Notes under the pieces: model-generated
What the model was told of the DNA's origin: nothing
What the model saw: the letters and a program-made list of their open reading frames with translations, nothing else
Databases searched by the model: none
Assembly: GCA_947074235.1 (NCBI GenBank)
Contig: CAMTOV010000013.1
Coordinates: forward strand, 1-33,422
From: an uncultured Bacteroides sp.
GTDB taxonomy: Bacteria; Bacteroidota; Bacteroidia; Bacteroidales; Bacteroidaceae
DNA: 33,422 bases
Reading direction: 5' to 3'
Shown here: in pieces, positions 1 through 8,613 of the stretch
Numbering within the stretch: position 1 is the first letter of the stretch
Layout of the letters: the number at the start of each line of letters is the position of its first letter
Made by a program: the position numbers and the translations under genes

Positions 1-1031
1 CAACAGATCCTGCTTCTAATATTTGGGAAGACAAAGGTTTTGTAATTTGTTCTGCATCCGATAAGAATCTTGATTGGAGCAACAATGGCTGGGAAACAGC
101 CTATTTCAAATGGAATGCCATTGACCCTACTTATATCATCACAAAAGAACAAGAGCATTGGTTAATTTATGGCTCATGGCACAGTGGAATCGTAGCGGTT
201 GAGCTTAATGCTGCTACCGGTAAGACAAAAGTAGAGTTGCCTCACCCATGGGGAACAATTACAGATATAGCTCCTTATGGTAAACTTATTGCTACCCGCT
301 CTATGACGAGTCGTTGGCAAGGTTCTGAAGGACCTGAAATCATTTACAATGCTGAAACTGACTACTACTATCTATTTATGGCCTACGACGGATTGGATAT
401 TCCTTATAATACACGTGTTTGCCGTTCGCGCAACATTGATGGTCCTTATTTAGGGATTGATGGACGTGACCTCACAGCTAGCGGTGGTGAAATGTATCCT
501 ATCGTAACACATCCTTATAAGTTTAATAATAGTAATGGATGGGTAGGCATAGCACATTGCGCTGTGTTTGACGATGGCAATGGCAACTGGTATTATTCTT
601 CACAAGGTAGATTCCCCGCAAACGTGGGAGGAAATGCTTATAGTAATGCCATCATGATGGGGCATATTCGTTCTATCCGTTGGACAACTGATGGTTGGCC
701 TGTAGTGATGCCCGAACGTTATGGTGCTGTACCAACAATAGCTATTACAGAAGATGAACTAATAGGTACATGGGAGTATATCGATCTTTCTTATAGTTAT
801 GGTAAGCAGAATACATCGGTAAATATGACACTTGGTGCAGGAAATAAAGTAACCTCAGGGTTATGGAATGGCAGCTCGTGGACCTATAATGCATCCAAAC
901 AAACACTGACAATCAATGGAATTGAACTCTGCATACAGCGTGAAGTCGATTGGGAGGCGTCACCTCGAAAGCATACTATTGTTTTTGCTGGTTATTCGGG
1001 AAATAAAACCTATTGGGGAAAGAAAAATTGA
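1..1031 (+). CDS. GH43 endo-1,5-alpha-L-arabinanase, 5' end missing
   Basis: The reading frame is open from base 3 to the stop at 1029-1031, so the gene starts upstream of the window; the TTG at 237 is an internal Leu codon, not the start. The product resembles extracellular arabinan endo-1,5-alpha-L-arabinosidases of family GH43, which cut the backbone of pectic arabinan. NAIDP near bases 115-129 fits the Asp that tunes the catalytic acid, and SEGPEII carries the likely catalytic acid Glu at 336-338. The N-terminal Asp base lies outside the window. The last ~90 residues, beginning GTWEYIDL, look like the C-terminal beta domain found on endo-arabinanases of this kind. The stop is 53 bases before the GH127 start, so one transcript is likely. 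Family is fairly sure; the endo specificity is inferred. Confidence 0.88.
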   Translation, partial: TDPASNIWEDKGFVICSASDKNLDWSNNGWETAYFKWNAIDPTYIITKEQEHWLIYGSWHSGIVAVELNAATGKTKVELPHPWGTITDIAPYGKLIATRSMTSRWQGSEGPEIIYNAETDYYYLFMAYDGLDIPYNTRVCRSRNIDGPYLGIDGRDLTASGGEMYPIVTHPYKFNNSNGWVGIAHCAVFDDGNGNWYYSSQGRFPANVGGNAYSNAIMMGHIRSIRWTTDGWPVVMPERYGAVPTIAITEDELIGTWEYIDLSYSYGKQNTSVNMTLGAGNKVTSGLWNGSSWTYNASKQTLTINGIELCIQREVDWEASPRKHTIVFAGYSGNKTYWGKKN

Positions 1032-1084
1032 TAATTTCTACTGCAAAGAATTTGTTATACATTATAATTGGAGCTATTAACACA

Positions 1085-3430
1085 ATGAGATTATTTCTTT
1101 CTGTATTATTTTTTATTACTATAACATTGGTTACTGTTAGTGCACAAACTCAGCGGAAAGTACAATACTTTCCGCTTCAAAATGTGCGATTGCTAGATAG
1201 TCCTTTCAAACAAGCGCAAGAAACGGATAAAGCTTATATCCTTGCCTTAGAACCCAATCGGTTGTTGGCACCCTATCTTCGCGAAGCGGGTTTGACTCCT
1301 AAAGCTGAATCTTACACCAACTGGGAGAATACCGGTTTAGATGGCCACATTGGTGGACATTATCTTTCCGCTCTCTCAATGATGTATGCTTCTACTGGTG
1401 ATAGTGCTATGCTGAACAGACTTAACTATATGCTTGATGAACTTCAACGAGCACAGCAAGCTGTGGGTACTGGATTTCTTGGTGGAACACCGGGAAGTGT
1501 AGAGCTATGGAAAGAGATTAAAGCGGGCAATATAGATGCCGGAGGTTTCAGTTTGAATGGACGTTGGGTGCCTTTATATAATATACACAAAATCTATGCA
1601 GGTCTTCGCGATGCTTATATATATGCAGGAAGTCAACAAGCATTGGATATGCTGATAGCACTTACCGATTGGATGATTGATATTACCTCATCTTTGTCTG
1701 ATGTCCAGATTCAAGATATGCTTCGTAGTGAGCATGGTGGATTAAATGAAACTTTCGCCGATCTTTATGCTATTACTAAAGAAGATAAATATCTTAAGTT
1801 GGCAATACGATTTTCCGAATTAGCCATACTCAATCCCTTGATACAAGGGCAAGATCATCTTACAGGAATGCATGCCAATACACAAATACCAAAAGTTATT
1901 GGTTTTAAAGCAATAGCCAATTTGGCTGATAATGCAGAGTGGGATAGTGGTTGCCGTTATTTTTGGGATAGAGTAGTGAACCATCGCTCAGTTTGTATTG
2001 GCGGCAATAGTGTTCGCGAGCATTTTCATCCCGAAGCTGATTTTACCCCAATGTTGCTCGATATTGAAGGACCTGAAACTTGTAACACTTACAATATGTT
2101 GAGGCTTTCGAAGCAACTCTATCAGTCTACTACTGAGATGGCTTTTGCCGATTACTACGAACGTGCTCTTTATAATCATATTCTATCGTCTCAAGATCCT
2201 GAAAAAGGCGGGTTTGTTTACTTTACACCTATGCGTCCAGGTCATTATCGTGTCTATTCGCAACCCGAAACATCTATGTGGTGTTGTGTGGGTTCTGGTT
2301 TGGAGAATCATGCTAAATATGGTGAATTTATCTATGCACATTCTGATGATTCGCTCTATGTGAATCTATATATCCCCTCTAGGTTGGATTGGAAGAAAAA
2401 AGGCATTGCGCTGACACAAGAAACAACCTTCCCCAATGAAGAGGAGATTCGTTTCCAGCTAGAGCATGCTCCTAAGAGTCACTTTACCTTATTGTTGAGA
2501 TATCCCTCATGGGTTAAAGGTGCACAGGTGACAGTGAACGGTAAGCAACAAGATATAAAAGAGACATCGAATGGTTATATCGCGATAAATCGTAAATGGA
2601 AAAAGGGGGATAGAATAAATCTTTTATTACCTATGGAATTAGCCTTAGAGCAGATCCCTGATCAACAAAATTATTTCGCTTTCACTTATGGGCCAATTGT
2701 TTTGGCAGCTGCTACAGATACAACAGATATGCAAGGATTGTTTGCTGATGACAGTCGAGGTGGACATATCGCTCATGGTTGCCAGATACCCTTGCAAAAA
2801 GTACCTATGCTTATTGGTAATGCTTCAGAAGTGCTTGCTCAGTTGAAGCGTTTACCTTGTGAACAATTAGCCTTTGAGTTTACAGGCAATATTTATCCTG
2901 CTCAATCTACGCCGTTGACATTCATTCCTTTCTATAACCTGCATCAATCACGCTATGCAATATACTGTCATGTAGTTAATGAAACAAAGTTTAAAGACAT
3001 ATTGCAAGAAATTCAATCTCGCGAAGCGGTAGCATCTGCATTGGCTAGTCGTACAGTAGATGTAATTCATCTTGGTGAGCAGCAACCCGAATCAGATCAT
3101 CTCATTCGTTTTGAGGCTTCTACTGCAGGCGTTCAACATAGTCGCCATTTTCGCAAAGCTGATGGGTGGTTTTCCTACGAATTAAAATTGAATAGAGATG
3201 CTAATGTTTTGTCCTTACTGTTGCATAAATCAGATGTTAAGCACTTTGACGTATTGCTCAATGGAATACTATTGCAATCAGAGACGATAAGTGAACATGA
3301 CCTTGACGGTTTCATTACCATTCTTTATCCTATATCCAGTAACTTGTTATCCGAACAGAATACGCTTCGTATACAGTCAGATGGTCAAGAACCCACTCCT
3401 GCTATTTATGAAGTGCGAATCATGAAATAA
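1085..3430 (+). CDS. GH127 beta-L-arabinofuranosidase, secreted
   Basis: The product is 781 residues and belongs to the GH127 (former DUF1680) family, whose characterised member HypBA1 removes beta-L-arabinofuranose from beta-1,2-linked arabinosides. The frame stays open upstream to 1013, inside the GH43 gene, but ATG 1085 is preferred because it opens directly into a signal peptide (MRLFLSVLFFITITLVTVSA, then Q). The zinc-thiolate active site of GH127 is recognisable: Glu331 and Cys333 in GPETCNTYN, and the Cys400-Cys401 pair in MWCCVGSG, one of which is the expected nucleophile. The N-terminal part is the alpha/alpha barrel; beta-rich domains follow from about residue 450. Between endo-arabinanase and GH51 it would attack beta-linked arabinose on plant glycans. 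GH146 is a related alternative, separable only by phylogeny. Confidence 0.9.
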   Translation: MRLFLSVLFFITITLVTVSAQTQRKVQYFPLQNVRLLDSPFKQAQETDKAYILALEPNRLLAPYLREAGLTPKAESYTNWENTGLDGHIGGHYLSALSMMYASTGDSAMLNRLNYMLDELQRAQQAVGTGFLGGTPGSVELWKEIKAGNIDAGGFSLNGRWVPLYNIHKIYAGLRDAYIYAGSQQALDMLIALTDWMIDITSSLSDVQIQDMLRSEHGGLNETFADLYAITKEDKYLKLAIRFSELAILNPLIQGQDHLTGMHANTQIPKVIGFKAIANLADNAEWDSGCRYFWDRVVNHRSVCIGGNSVREHFHPEADFTPMLLDIEGPETCNTYNMLRLSKQLYQSTTEMAFADYYERALYNHILSSQDPEKGGFVYFTPMRPGHYRVYSQPETSMWCCVGSGLENHAKYGEFIYAHSDDSLYVNLYIPSRLDWKKKGIALTQETTFPNEEEIRFQLEHAPKSHFTLLLRYPSWVKGAQVTVNGKQQDIKETSNGYIAINRKWKKGDRINLLLPMELALEQIPDQQNYFAFTYGPIVLAAATDTTDMQGLFADDSRGGHIAHGCQIPLQKVPMLIGNASEVLAQLKRLPCEQLAFEFTGNIYPAQSTPLTFIPFYNLHQSRYAIYCHVVNETKFKDILQEIQSREAVASALASRTVDVIHLGEQQPESDHLIRFEASTAGVQHSRHFRKADGWFSYELKLNRDANVLSLLLHKSDVKHFDVLLNGILLQSETISEHDLDGFITILYPISSNLLSEQNTLRIQSDGQEPTPAIYEVRIMK

Positions 3431-3473
3431 GAAAGACATTAAAAATCAATAATTATTAAAACAGAAATTATCT

Positions 3474-5018
3474 ATGAGAGCAAGATTTTTTTTAGGTTCA
3501 CTTTGCCTAACTGCAGCAATTTCACTTTCTGCACAAAAAAGTGCCACAATCACTTTACAACCCGACCAAGCTACAGATATCATTCCTAAAGAAATCTATG
3601 GTCAGTTTGCTGAACATCTAGGTACATGTATCTATGGTGGTTTGTGGGTTGGCGAAAATTCAGATATTCCTAATGTCAATGGTTATCGTACAGATGTGTT
3701 AGAGGCATTGAAGGAACTAAAAGTCCCTGTATTGCGTTGGCCAGGTGGTTGCTTCGCCGATGAATACCACTGGATGGATGGTATTGGTCCAAAGGAAAAT
3801 CGGCCAAAAATGGTGAACAACAACTGGGGTGGTACTATAGAAGATAACAGTTTTGGAACACACGAATTTCTTAATCTTTGTGAGTTATTAGAGTGTGAAC
3901 CTTACATTAGTGGTAATGTAGGTAGTGGTACAGTAGAAGAGCTAGCAAAATGGGTAGAGTACATGACTTCTGATGGAGACTCGCCAATGGCTAACTTGCG
4001 TCGTCAGAACGGCCGTGATAAAGCTTGGGATGTTAAATTCCTTGGTGTGGGAAATGAAAGCTGGGGATGCGGTGGTAGTATGCGTCCAGAATATTATGCA
4101 GACTTGTATCGCCGCTATGCTACATATTGCCGCAACTATGATGGTAACAAACTTTATAAGATTGCTAGTGGCGCCAGCGATTATGATTATAATTGGACAA
4201 AAGTGTTGATGGATCGTGTAGGGCATCAGATGCATGGGCTGTCTTTGCATTATTATACAGTTGCAGGTTGGTCGGGTAGCAAAGGTTCTGCTACTAATTT
4301 TGATAATGAAGATTACTACTGGACTCTTGGTAAATGCTTGGAAGTAGAAGATGTGTTGCAAAAGCATATCGCTATTATGGATGAATACGATAAAAACAAA
4401 CAAGTGGGCTTGTTGCTTGACGAATGGGGCACATGGTGGGATGAAGAACCAGGAACTATTCAAGGACATCTTTATCAGCAAAACACACTTCGCGATGCTA
4501 TGGTAGCTTCATTGAGCTTAGATGTATTCCATAAATATACTGACCGTCTTAAGATGGCTAATATAGCTCAAATTGCTAATGTACTTCAATCTATGATTCT
4601 TACTAATGGCGACAAGATGGTATTAACTCCATCGTATTATGTGTTCAAAATGTACAAGGTGCATCAAGATGCAAAACATCTGCCCTTAGAGTTAACTTGT
4701 GATACTATTAGTGTTCGCGACAATCGTCAAGTACCATTAGTTAGTGCTACAGCATCTCAAGATTCAACAGGCAAGGTACATATCTCAATGTCTAATATTG
4801 ATTTAAAAAATAACCAAACAGTATCAATCAATCTTGCTGATTTGAAAGTTAAGAAAGCTACAGGTGAAATTCTAACTGCTAAAAGTATTACCGACTACAA
4901 CTCTTTTGAGGAACCCAATAAAGTGGCAATAGCTCCTTTTAAAGATATGAAATTGAATAAAGGAGTGCTTACTGTAAAACTTCCTGCTCAGTCTATAGTG
5001 GGTATTGAATTAGAATAG
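3474..5018 (+). CDS. GH51 alpha-L-arabinofuranosidase, secreted
   Basis: The product is 514 residues. It removes terminal alpha-L-arabinofuranose from arabinan and arabinoxylan side chains by a retaining mechanism. The GH51 acid/base is Glu195 in [11 protein letters not shown] and the nucleophile is Glu317 in [10 protein letters not shown]. The (beta/alpha)8 barrel is followed by a beta-sandwich over roughly the last 120 residues. The start [20 protein letters not shown] is a signal peptide, so it acts in the periplasm or on the surface, whereas many GH51 enzymes elsewhere are cytoplasmic. It lies 43 bases after the GH127 stop in the same orientation and closes the arabinan cluster; a strong hairpin follows at 5118-5160. 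Confidence 0.94.
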   Translation: MRARFFLGSLCLTAAISLSAQKSATITLQPDQATDIIPKEIYGQFAEHLGTCIYGGLWVGENSDIPNVNGYRTDVLEALKELKVPVLRWPGGCFADEYHWMDGIGPKENRPKMVNNNWGGTIEDNSFGTHEFLNLCELLECEPYISGNVGSGTVEELAKWVEYMTSDGDSPMANLRRQNGRDKAWDVKFLGVGNESWGCGGSMRPEYYADLYRRYATYCRNYDGNKLYKIASGASDYDYNWTKVLMDRVGHQMHGLSLHYYTVAGWSGSKGSATNFDNEDYYWTLGKCLEVEDVLQKHIAIMDEYDKNKQVGLLLDEWGTWWDEEPGTIQGHLYQQNTLRDAMVASLSLDVFHKYTDRLKMANIAQIANVLQSMILTNGDKMVLTPSYYVFKMYKVHQDAKHLPLELTCDTISVRDNRQVPLVSATASQDSTGKVHISMSNIDLKNNQTVSINLADLKVKKATGEILTAKSITDYNSFEEPNKVAIAPFKDMKLNKGVLTVKLPAQSIVGIELE

Positions 5019-5037
5019 TATCTCCTTTCCTTTAGTT

Positions 5038-5108
5038 AGTTGACTGTTTTTGTTTTACCCCTAAATATAGTTGACTCTAGTTTAGTGCCATTTTTTAATT
5101 AGGTTGAC
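5038..5108. repeat. Three spaced GTTGACT repeats, possible IS end remnant
   Basis: GTTGACT occurs at 5039, 5070 and 5103, spacing 31 and 33 bases; the first two share the longer core TAGTTGACT. Nothing else in this 400-base gap (5019-5419) looks like a conserved gene. Several short, evenly spaced end repeats are known from IS21-family termini, so a solo end is one reading. No transposase fragment was recognised. Confidence 0.35.
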
Positions 5109-5117
5109 TTTAATATT

Positions 5118-5160
5118 AGAAAGAAGAAAAAGAGAAGAAAAGTCTCTTTTTCTTCTTTCT
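5118..5160 (+). terminator. Perfect 17-bp stem after the arabinan cluster
   Basis: Arms at 5118-5134 (AGAAAGAAGAAAAAGAG) and 5144-5160 are exact reverse complements around a 9-base loop. The first arm is all purine and the second all pyrimidine. It sits 99 bases after the GH51 stop and is the likely end of that transcript. No separate T-run follows on the + strand, although the 3' arm is itself U-rich. Confidence 0.6.
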
Positions 5161-5290
5161 TGCTCTTTATAAAAAAAAAGTATCTGGATCTTTTTCAATT
5201 AAATAACAGCTTCTGTGATTAATTGTTCCTCTGTTATAAGATATAGATCTCTGTAAGACTTTCATTATTTCTCTAATATACCAGCGTGTT

Positions 5291-5419
5291 TTACTGCTTT
5301 CCTAACTTCTGATATATTTTAAACTCCATGCCCCAGAGTTTTCCATTTTTAATGATCTCGTTGACACGCTTAGCTATCGCATAATCTTTGGTTGCGATTG
5401 TAGCTAGCAAAGTATAAGA
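5291..5419 (-). other. In-frame open stretch beyond the hydrolase stop, possible gene remnant
   Basis: Directly after the TAA of the - strand hydrolase (5420-5422), the same frame stays open for 42 codons to a second TAA at 5291-5293. The peptide looks protein-like rather than random, with segments such as DYAIAKRVNEIIKNGKLWGM and EFKIYQKLGKQ. It has no obvious start of its own. It could be the tail of a decayed gene or a former extension of the hydrolase. I do not recognise the family. Confidence 0.25.
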
Positions 5420-6397
5420 TTATTGTGGAATAGTGGTATTTATGTGAGATAATCCAATATAATTCATAGTGTGGCCAGTAACAACTCTATTAATAAATCC
5501 ATTGACTCTATCACAATATACTGTGTCGCATTGTGGGTTTGCAAAGTCAGTTGCAAAAAAGTGCTTATTACCGTCTCGTACATAGGTCTCAACACCTTTA
5601 GGAGCATTATTGATGATACGTTCAAAATTAGAGTAACCTACCTGACTATCTTCCTTGGTGTGCATCATAAGTGCAGGACGTCCATCAAGCTCTTTAATGA
5701 GGGTTTTAGGTCTGACTGTCCAAGAGTTTACTCCATACTTGAACATTGATACAAGGTTGACAAATGGTCGCTCCATACTCACCAAAAAGGAGGGTGCACT
5801 ATTTGCCATATTGTCACAAAATATATCCTCCCAAGATGAGTAGGCAGAGATTGAGATTAATGCATCTATATCATCGTTTTGTCCTATAGAATTTATTGCT
5901 ACTACACCGCCCATTGATATTCCCATAACGACAATAGGGACATCCCTATATTGGGGCTGAGATTTAATATAATTCGTCACAGCTTCAACATCTCGCCACT
6001 CTTGATACCCAGCACAGATTCTATATCCATCGCTTCCTCCATGACCTCTAACCTCTGTCAGGAAACTTGAATAAGACTTGTCAAAAAACATCTTAGCGTG
6101 TCCATAATAAATGCTTACTGAGGGATTATGCATACCTGTTAGGCATATTATTGCGCATTTTGGATTATCGGCTTCAACTGAAAATACCTCAACTGTATAG
6201 TCATCAGAAGATTTTAGGTAGAGCGTATCAGCTTTTTCAACTCCATACTCTTCAGGTGTCCATACCTTGGTATATACAACCTTCTCGTTGAGCATTTTTT
6301 TCATAATAAACGCTGGTATAACCGCAAGTACAATAGTAAATATGACAACATTAATGATGACAAATCGTAATACTCCCTTTTTGAATTTACTTTTCAT
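5420..6397 (-). CDS. Membrane-anchored alpha/beta hydrolase
   Basis: The 325-residue product has one hydrophobic helix at about residues 11-30 and then an alpha/beta-hydrolase domain that would face the periplasm. The nucleophile elbow is GISMGG with Ser161. The Asp is probably Asp250 in HTKEDSQ and the His is His279 in GNKHFF, in the usual order. EVRGHGGSDG at about 115-124 is the strand-4 region typical of the serine aminopeptidase/acylglycerol lipase-like group. The substrate cannot be told from sequence. It stands alone: the GH51 gene ends convergently and tRNA-Pro lies more than 400 bases upstream. A possible promoter box is at 6488-6495. An in-frame open stretch follows its stop. Confidence 0.82.
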   Translation of the reverse strand: MKSKFKKGVLRFVIINVVIFTIVLAVIPAFIMKKMLNEKVVYTKVWTPEEYGVEKADTLYLKSSDDYTVEVFSVEADNPKCAIICLTGMHNPSVSIYYGHAKMFFDKSYSSFLTEVRGHGGSDGYRICAGYQEWRDVEAVTNYIKSQPQYRDVPIVVMGISMGGVVAINSIGQNDDIDALISISAYSSWEDIFCDNMANSAPSFLVSMERPFVNLVSMFKYGVNSWTVRPKTLIKELDGRPALMMHTKEDSQVGYSNFERIINNAPKGVETYVRDGNKHFFATDFANPQCDTVYCDRVNGFINRVVTGHTMNYIGLSHINTTIPQ

Positions 6398-6760
6398 TTA
6401 TGTTATGTTAAAATATTGAAGAAAAAGATATTTTTATACTAGAAATTGTAAGTTCTAATCCATAATTGTGTTCCAATTATTAAAGATCAAAGTTAACAAA
6501 TATTGTATCTATTCAACTTTGTTTTCCAGCTTTTTTCCGTTTTCTTAAATAGAAACTCTTTAAAAGCAGATCTGTTAAATATAGCGGCAACAACCATTTT
6601 ATCTTTAAAGTTATATTATATCTATTGAAGGTCGTATTTGTGGTGATAGTGGTTGTTTTCTTTATGTTATTGTGTGTAATTATTTAAATATGAGTCACTG
6701 ATTAAACCTAATAAGTGATGGCTAAGACTAAAATTATGTACCCATTGTGTGCCATTAAAC
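6398..6760. other. AT-rich intergenic region without a convincing gene
   Basis: About 360 bases between the hydrolase start and the tRNA-Pro terminator. On the - strand CAAAGTTA at 6488-6495 reads TAACTTTG, a Bacteroides -7 box, with GTTG 18 bases upstream as a weak -33; this would give the hydrolase a leader of some 85 bases. A - strand frame of about 55 codons ending at 6513 has no usable start and no recognisable content. Nothing else is seen. Confidence 0.35.
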
Positions 6761-6796
6761 AAAAAAAAGCACCTACAGAATAAACTGTAAGTGCTT
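6761..6796 (-). terminator. Terminator of tRNA-Pro
   Basis: Twelve-base arms at 6767-6778 and 6785-6796 pair completely on the - strand, allowing one G-U, around a 6-base loop. On that strand they are followed by a run of eight Ts (6761-6768, partly inside the stem). It lies 12 bases after the tRNA 3' end, a textbook intrinsic terminator. Confidence 0.9.
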
Positions 6797-6808
6797 GATA
6801 CTCAGTAG

Positions 6809-6882
6809 TCGGGATGACAAGATTCGAACTTGCGACCACACGCCCCCCAGACGCGTACTCTACCGGGCTGAGCTACATCCCG
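6809..6882 (-). tRNA. tRNA-Pro (anticodon GGG)
   Basis: The 73 bases at 6810-6882 plus the discriminator A fold as a complete cloverleaf: acceptor CGGGATG/CATCCCG, D stem GCTC/GAGT, anticodon stem CGCGT/GCGTG with loop CTGGGGG (T33, anticodon GGG, G37), and T arm GCAAG-TTCGAAT-CTTGT. The anticodon reads Pro codons CCC and CCU. No CCA is encoded, since CTA follows the discriminator, so CCA must be added after transcription. Confidence 0.97.
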
Positions 6883-6893
6883 AATTGCGGTTG

Positions 6894-6924
6894 CAAAAGT
6901 AGTGTTTTAATTTGAATGTACAAA
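6894..6924 (-). promoter_or_regulatory. Promoter of tRNA-Pro (Bacteroides -33/-7)
   Basis: On the - strand TTTG (6921-6924) is followed by 19 bases and then TACTTTTG (6894-6901), an exact match to the Bacteroides housekeeping promoter TTTG-N19-TAnnTTTG. The tRNA begins 11 bases downstream of the -7 box. This is the clearest promoter in the window. Confidence 0.85.
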
Positions 6925-6985
6925 TTATAGGATACTTAAATTTTGCTACTGTCTTTGTTTGCAATTTCAGAATTCATATATGCAA

Positions 6986-8047
6986 TTAGCATCCCATGCA
7001 CTCTCTGTAAAAATCAAACATTTCAAAGATTGTCTCTTTGTCTGCTGTTTGGTTAATGCTTATTTTACCAATATCCTCTAATAGAGTGAAGTTTATTATG
7101 CCTGATTGGTTTTTCTTATCGTGAAGCATAAAGCTATATAGTGTTTCATATTGCTTGCAATCAAAGAAGAATGTGCCATAGTTATCTTTGATGAACTGAA
7201 TTGTTTGGCGCATCTTATCTTTTGGAAAGCCAACTTTAAGATGAGATAAATAAAGTTCGCAGATAACTCCCCATGCTACAGCATATCCATGCAATACAGA
7301 TCGGCTTTCTAGAAGAGCCAAACTTTCGAATGCATGTCCCACGGTGTGTCCTAAGTTGAGTGCCTTGCGAATGCCATGCTCAAAAGGATCTTGTTCTACA
7401 ATATCTTCTTTAACCTGCACAGATTGTCCTACAAGTGTTCTAAGATGATTGTAATCTATATTGTGCATATCAAAAGATAATAGCTCAGCCCAATGCTTCG
7501 TAGTGCTGATTAATCCATGTTTAAGCATCTCGGCATATCCTGATACGATGTTTTCATGATCAAGACTCCGTAAAAACAGCGTATCTATTAGAACACTATT
7601 TGCTGGGGCAAACGCACCAATTTCGTTCTTTAGTCCATTGAAGTTAATTCCGGTTTTGCCACCAACTGAAGCATCTACCATGGCCAATAGCGTAGAAGGG
7701 ATATTGATATATGACATACCACGCTTGAAAGTTGCAGCTGCAAATCCTCCTAAGTCGGTCACCATTCCTCCACCAAGATTAATGAGTAGCGAATGTCTTG
7801 TTGCGCCATTTTCACATAAGGCTTGCCAAACAGTGGTTAGTGTCTCTATGTTTTTGTTTACATCTTCTGCACCAATTACTATTTCGAAAGCGTCATCTGT
7901 AAGTAGGGCTGACTGAAGTAGGGGTAAGCATAGTTGGTGAGTGTGTTCATCGGTAATAATGAAAAGTCGGTCGTGCGGACATTTTGCTATAGCACTCTCT
8001 AGGCTTGACTTTAAATCATGGCATAAGATAACTTCTTGTCTACTCAT
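6986..8047 (-). CDS. aroB: 3-dehydroquinate synthase
   Basis: The 353-residue protein makes 3-dehydroquinate from DAHP, step two of the shikimate pathway, using NAD and a divalent metal. The NAD-binding stretch is LGGGMVTDLGGFAAATFKRG at about residues 91-110, followed by the conserved IPSTLLAMVDASVGGKTGIN at about 116-135. The zinc ligands expected from characterised enzymes are Glu173 in YAEMLKHG, His234 in NLGHTVGH and His253 in LHGYAVAWG. Length is normal for the family. It is transcribed alone and divergently from the small membrane protein at 8131; its -7 box at 8074-8081 leaves a short leader. No other aromatic-pathway gene is nearby. Confidence 0.97.
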   Translation of the reverse strand: MSRQEVILCHDLKSSLESAIAKCPHDRLFIITDEHTHQLCLPLLQSALLTDDAFEIVIGAEDVNKNIETLTTVWQALCENGATRHSLLINLGGGMVTDLGGFAAATFKRGMSYINIPSTLLAMVDASVGGKTGINFNGLKNEIGAFAPANSVLIDTLFLRSLDHENIVSGYAEMLKHGLISTTKHWAELLSFDMHNIDYNHLRTLVGQSVQVKEDIVEQDPFEHGIRKALNLGHTVGHAFESLALLESRSVLHGYAVAWGVICELYLSHLKVGFPKDKMRQTIQFIKDNYGTFFFDCKQYETLYSFMLHDKKNQSGIINFTLLEDIGKISINQTADKETIFEMFDFYRECMGC

Positions 8048-8073
8048 ATTGTAAGATTTGATTTTTTATAGTG

Positions 8074-8081
8074 CAAAAGTA
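8074..8081 (-). promoter_or_regulatory. -7 box of aroB
   Basis: CAAAAGTA reads TACTTTTG on the - strand, matching TAnnTTTG, 26 bases before the aroB ATG. No good TTTG lies at -33. It is paired with a + strand copy at 8102-8109 in the same 83-base divergent gap. Confidence 0.5.
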
Positions 8082-8101
8082 GTTAAAAAGTTTTTTTGAG
8101 T

Positions 8102-8109
8102 TACTTTTG
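8102..8109 (+). promoter_or_regulatory. -7 box of the gene at 8131
   Basis: TACTTTTG matches the Bacteroides -7 consensus and lies 21 bases before the ATG at 8131. The expected -33 TTTG is not clear at the usual spacing. Confidence 0.45.
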
Positions 8110-8130
8110 CATCATTAAAAAGTAAAGTCT

Positions 8131-8535
8131 ATGAAACCATTATTACCAGTTTTTTGTCGCCCTATGGGGTATGTTATCTTATTATTGTCCATGTTTGTAC
8201 CTTTCGGATTGTTTTTTTTAGGTAAAATTAATGATGGAAATCTTCTGTTTTATAAAGAGTGCATCAAGTTATTGATGATGATTGGAGCACTGATGATTCT
8301 GTTTGCATACAATAAGAATGAAAGTAAAACAATTGAGAACATACGTAACAATTCTACTCGCTATGCAATGTTTATAACGGTATTGTTCGTGTTTGGAACA
8401 ATGCTTTTTAAAGTTTCAACCGGCGATATAATTACTGTTGATAATTCTTCCTTTCTTACCTTCTTGATAATCAATATACTTTGTTTAGAGTTTGGTATTA
8501 AAAAGGCAAATGTCGATAATATTTTTAAAAAATAA
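8131..8535 (+). CDS. Small four-helix membrane protein, unknown function
   Basis: The 134-residue product is mostly hydrophobic, with likely membrane helices near residues 13-31, 43-59, 78-94 and 104-121. The loop at 60-75 (NKNESKTIENIRNN) is polar. No catalytic or binding motif is visible and I do not recognise a family. The start ATG 8131 follows a -7 box by 21 bases. The gene ends 78 bases before the outer-membrane protein gene in the same direction, so they may share a transcript, but the gap is long enough for a second promoter. Real coding is supported by the promoter placement and the coherent helix pattern. Confidence 0.65.
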   Translation: MKPLLPVFCRPMGYVILLLSMFVPFGLFFLGKINDGNLLFYKECIKLLMMIGALMILFAYNKNESKTIENIRNNSTRYAMFITVLFVFGTMLFKVSTGDIITVDNSSFLTFLIINILCLEFGIKKANVDNIFKK

Positions 8536-8613
8536 TAGTTTTTTCATTAAACCTTTTGTGATGATTGTTGTCAAACAAACAACTGTCGTTAATATAACTC
8601 TATAATTGATTAA

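Noticed and set aside
237-239. TTG as the start of the GH43 gene
   Set aside because: The frame stays open to the window start and codes for conserved GH43 sequence upstream, including NAIDP.
1013-1084. Upstream start of the GH127 gene inside the GH43 gene
   Set aside because: It would put 24 extra residues before a complete signal peptide; ATG 1085 fits a secreted enzyme.
3942-4481. Long antisense frame of 179 codons opposite the GH51 gene
   Set aside because: It mirrors a well-supported catalytic domain, has odd composition rich in Ile, His and Cys, and shows no recognisable family.
5167-5265. A 32-codon - strand frame beginning MKVLQRSISYNRG
   Set aside because: Too short, weak ribosome site, no relation to a known small protein, and it runs into an A/T run.
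6513-6683. A - strand open stretch of about 55 codons ending KRKKAGKQS
   Set aside because: No usable start codon, low-complexity Thr/Asn beginning, and it overlaps the likely hydrolase promoter.
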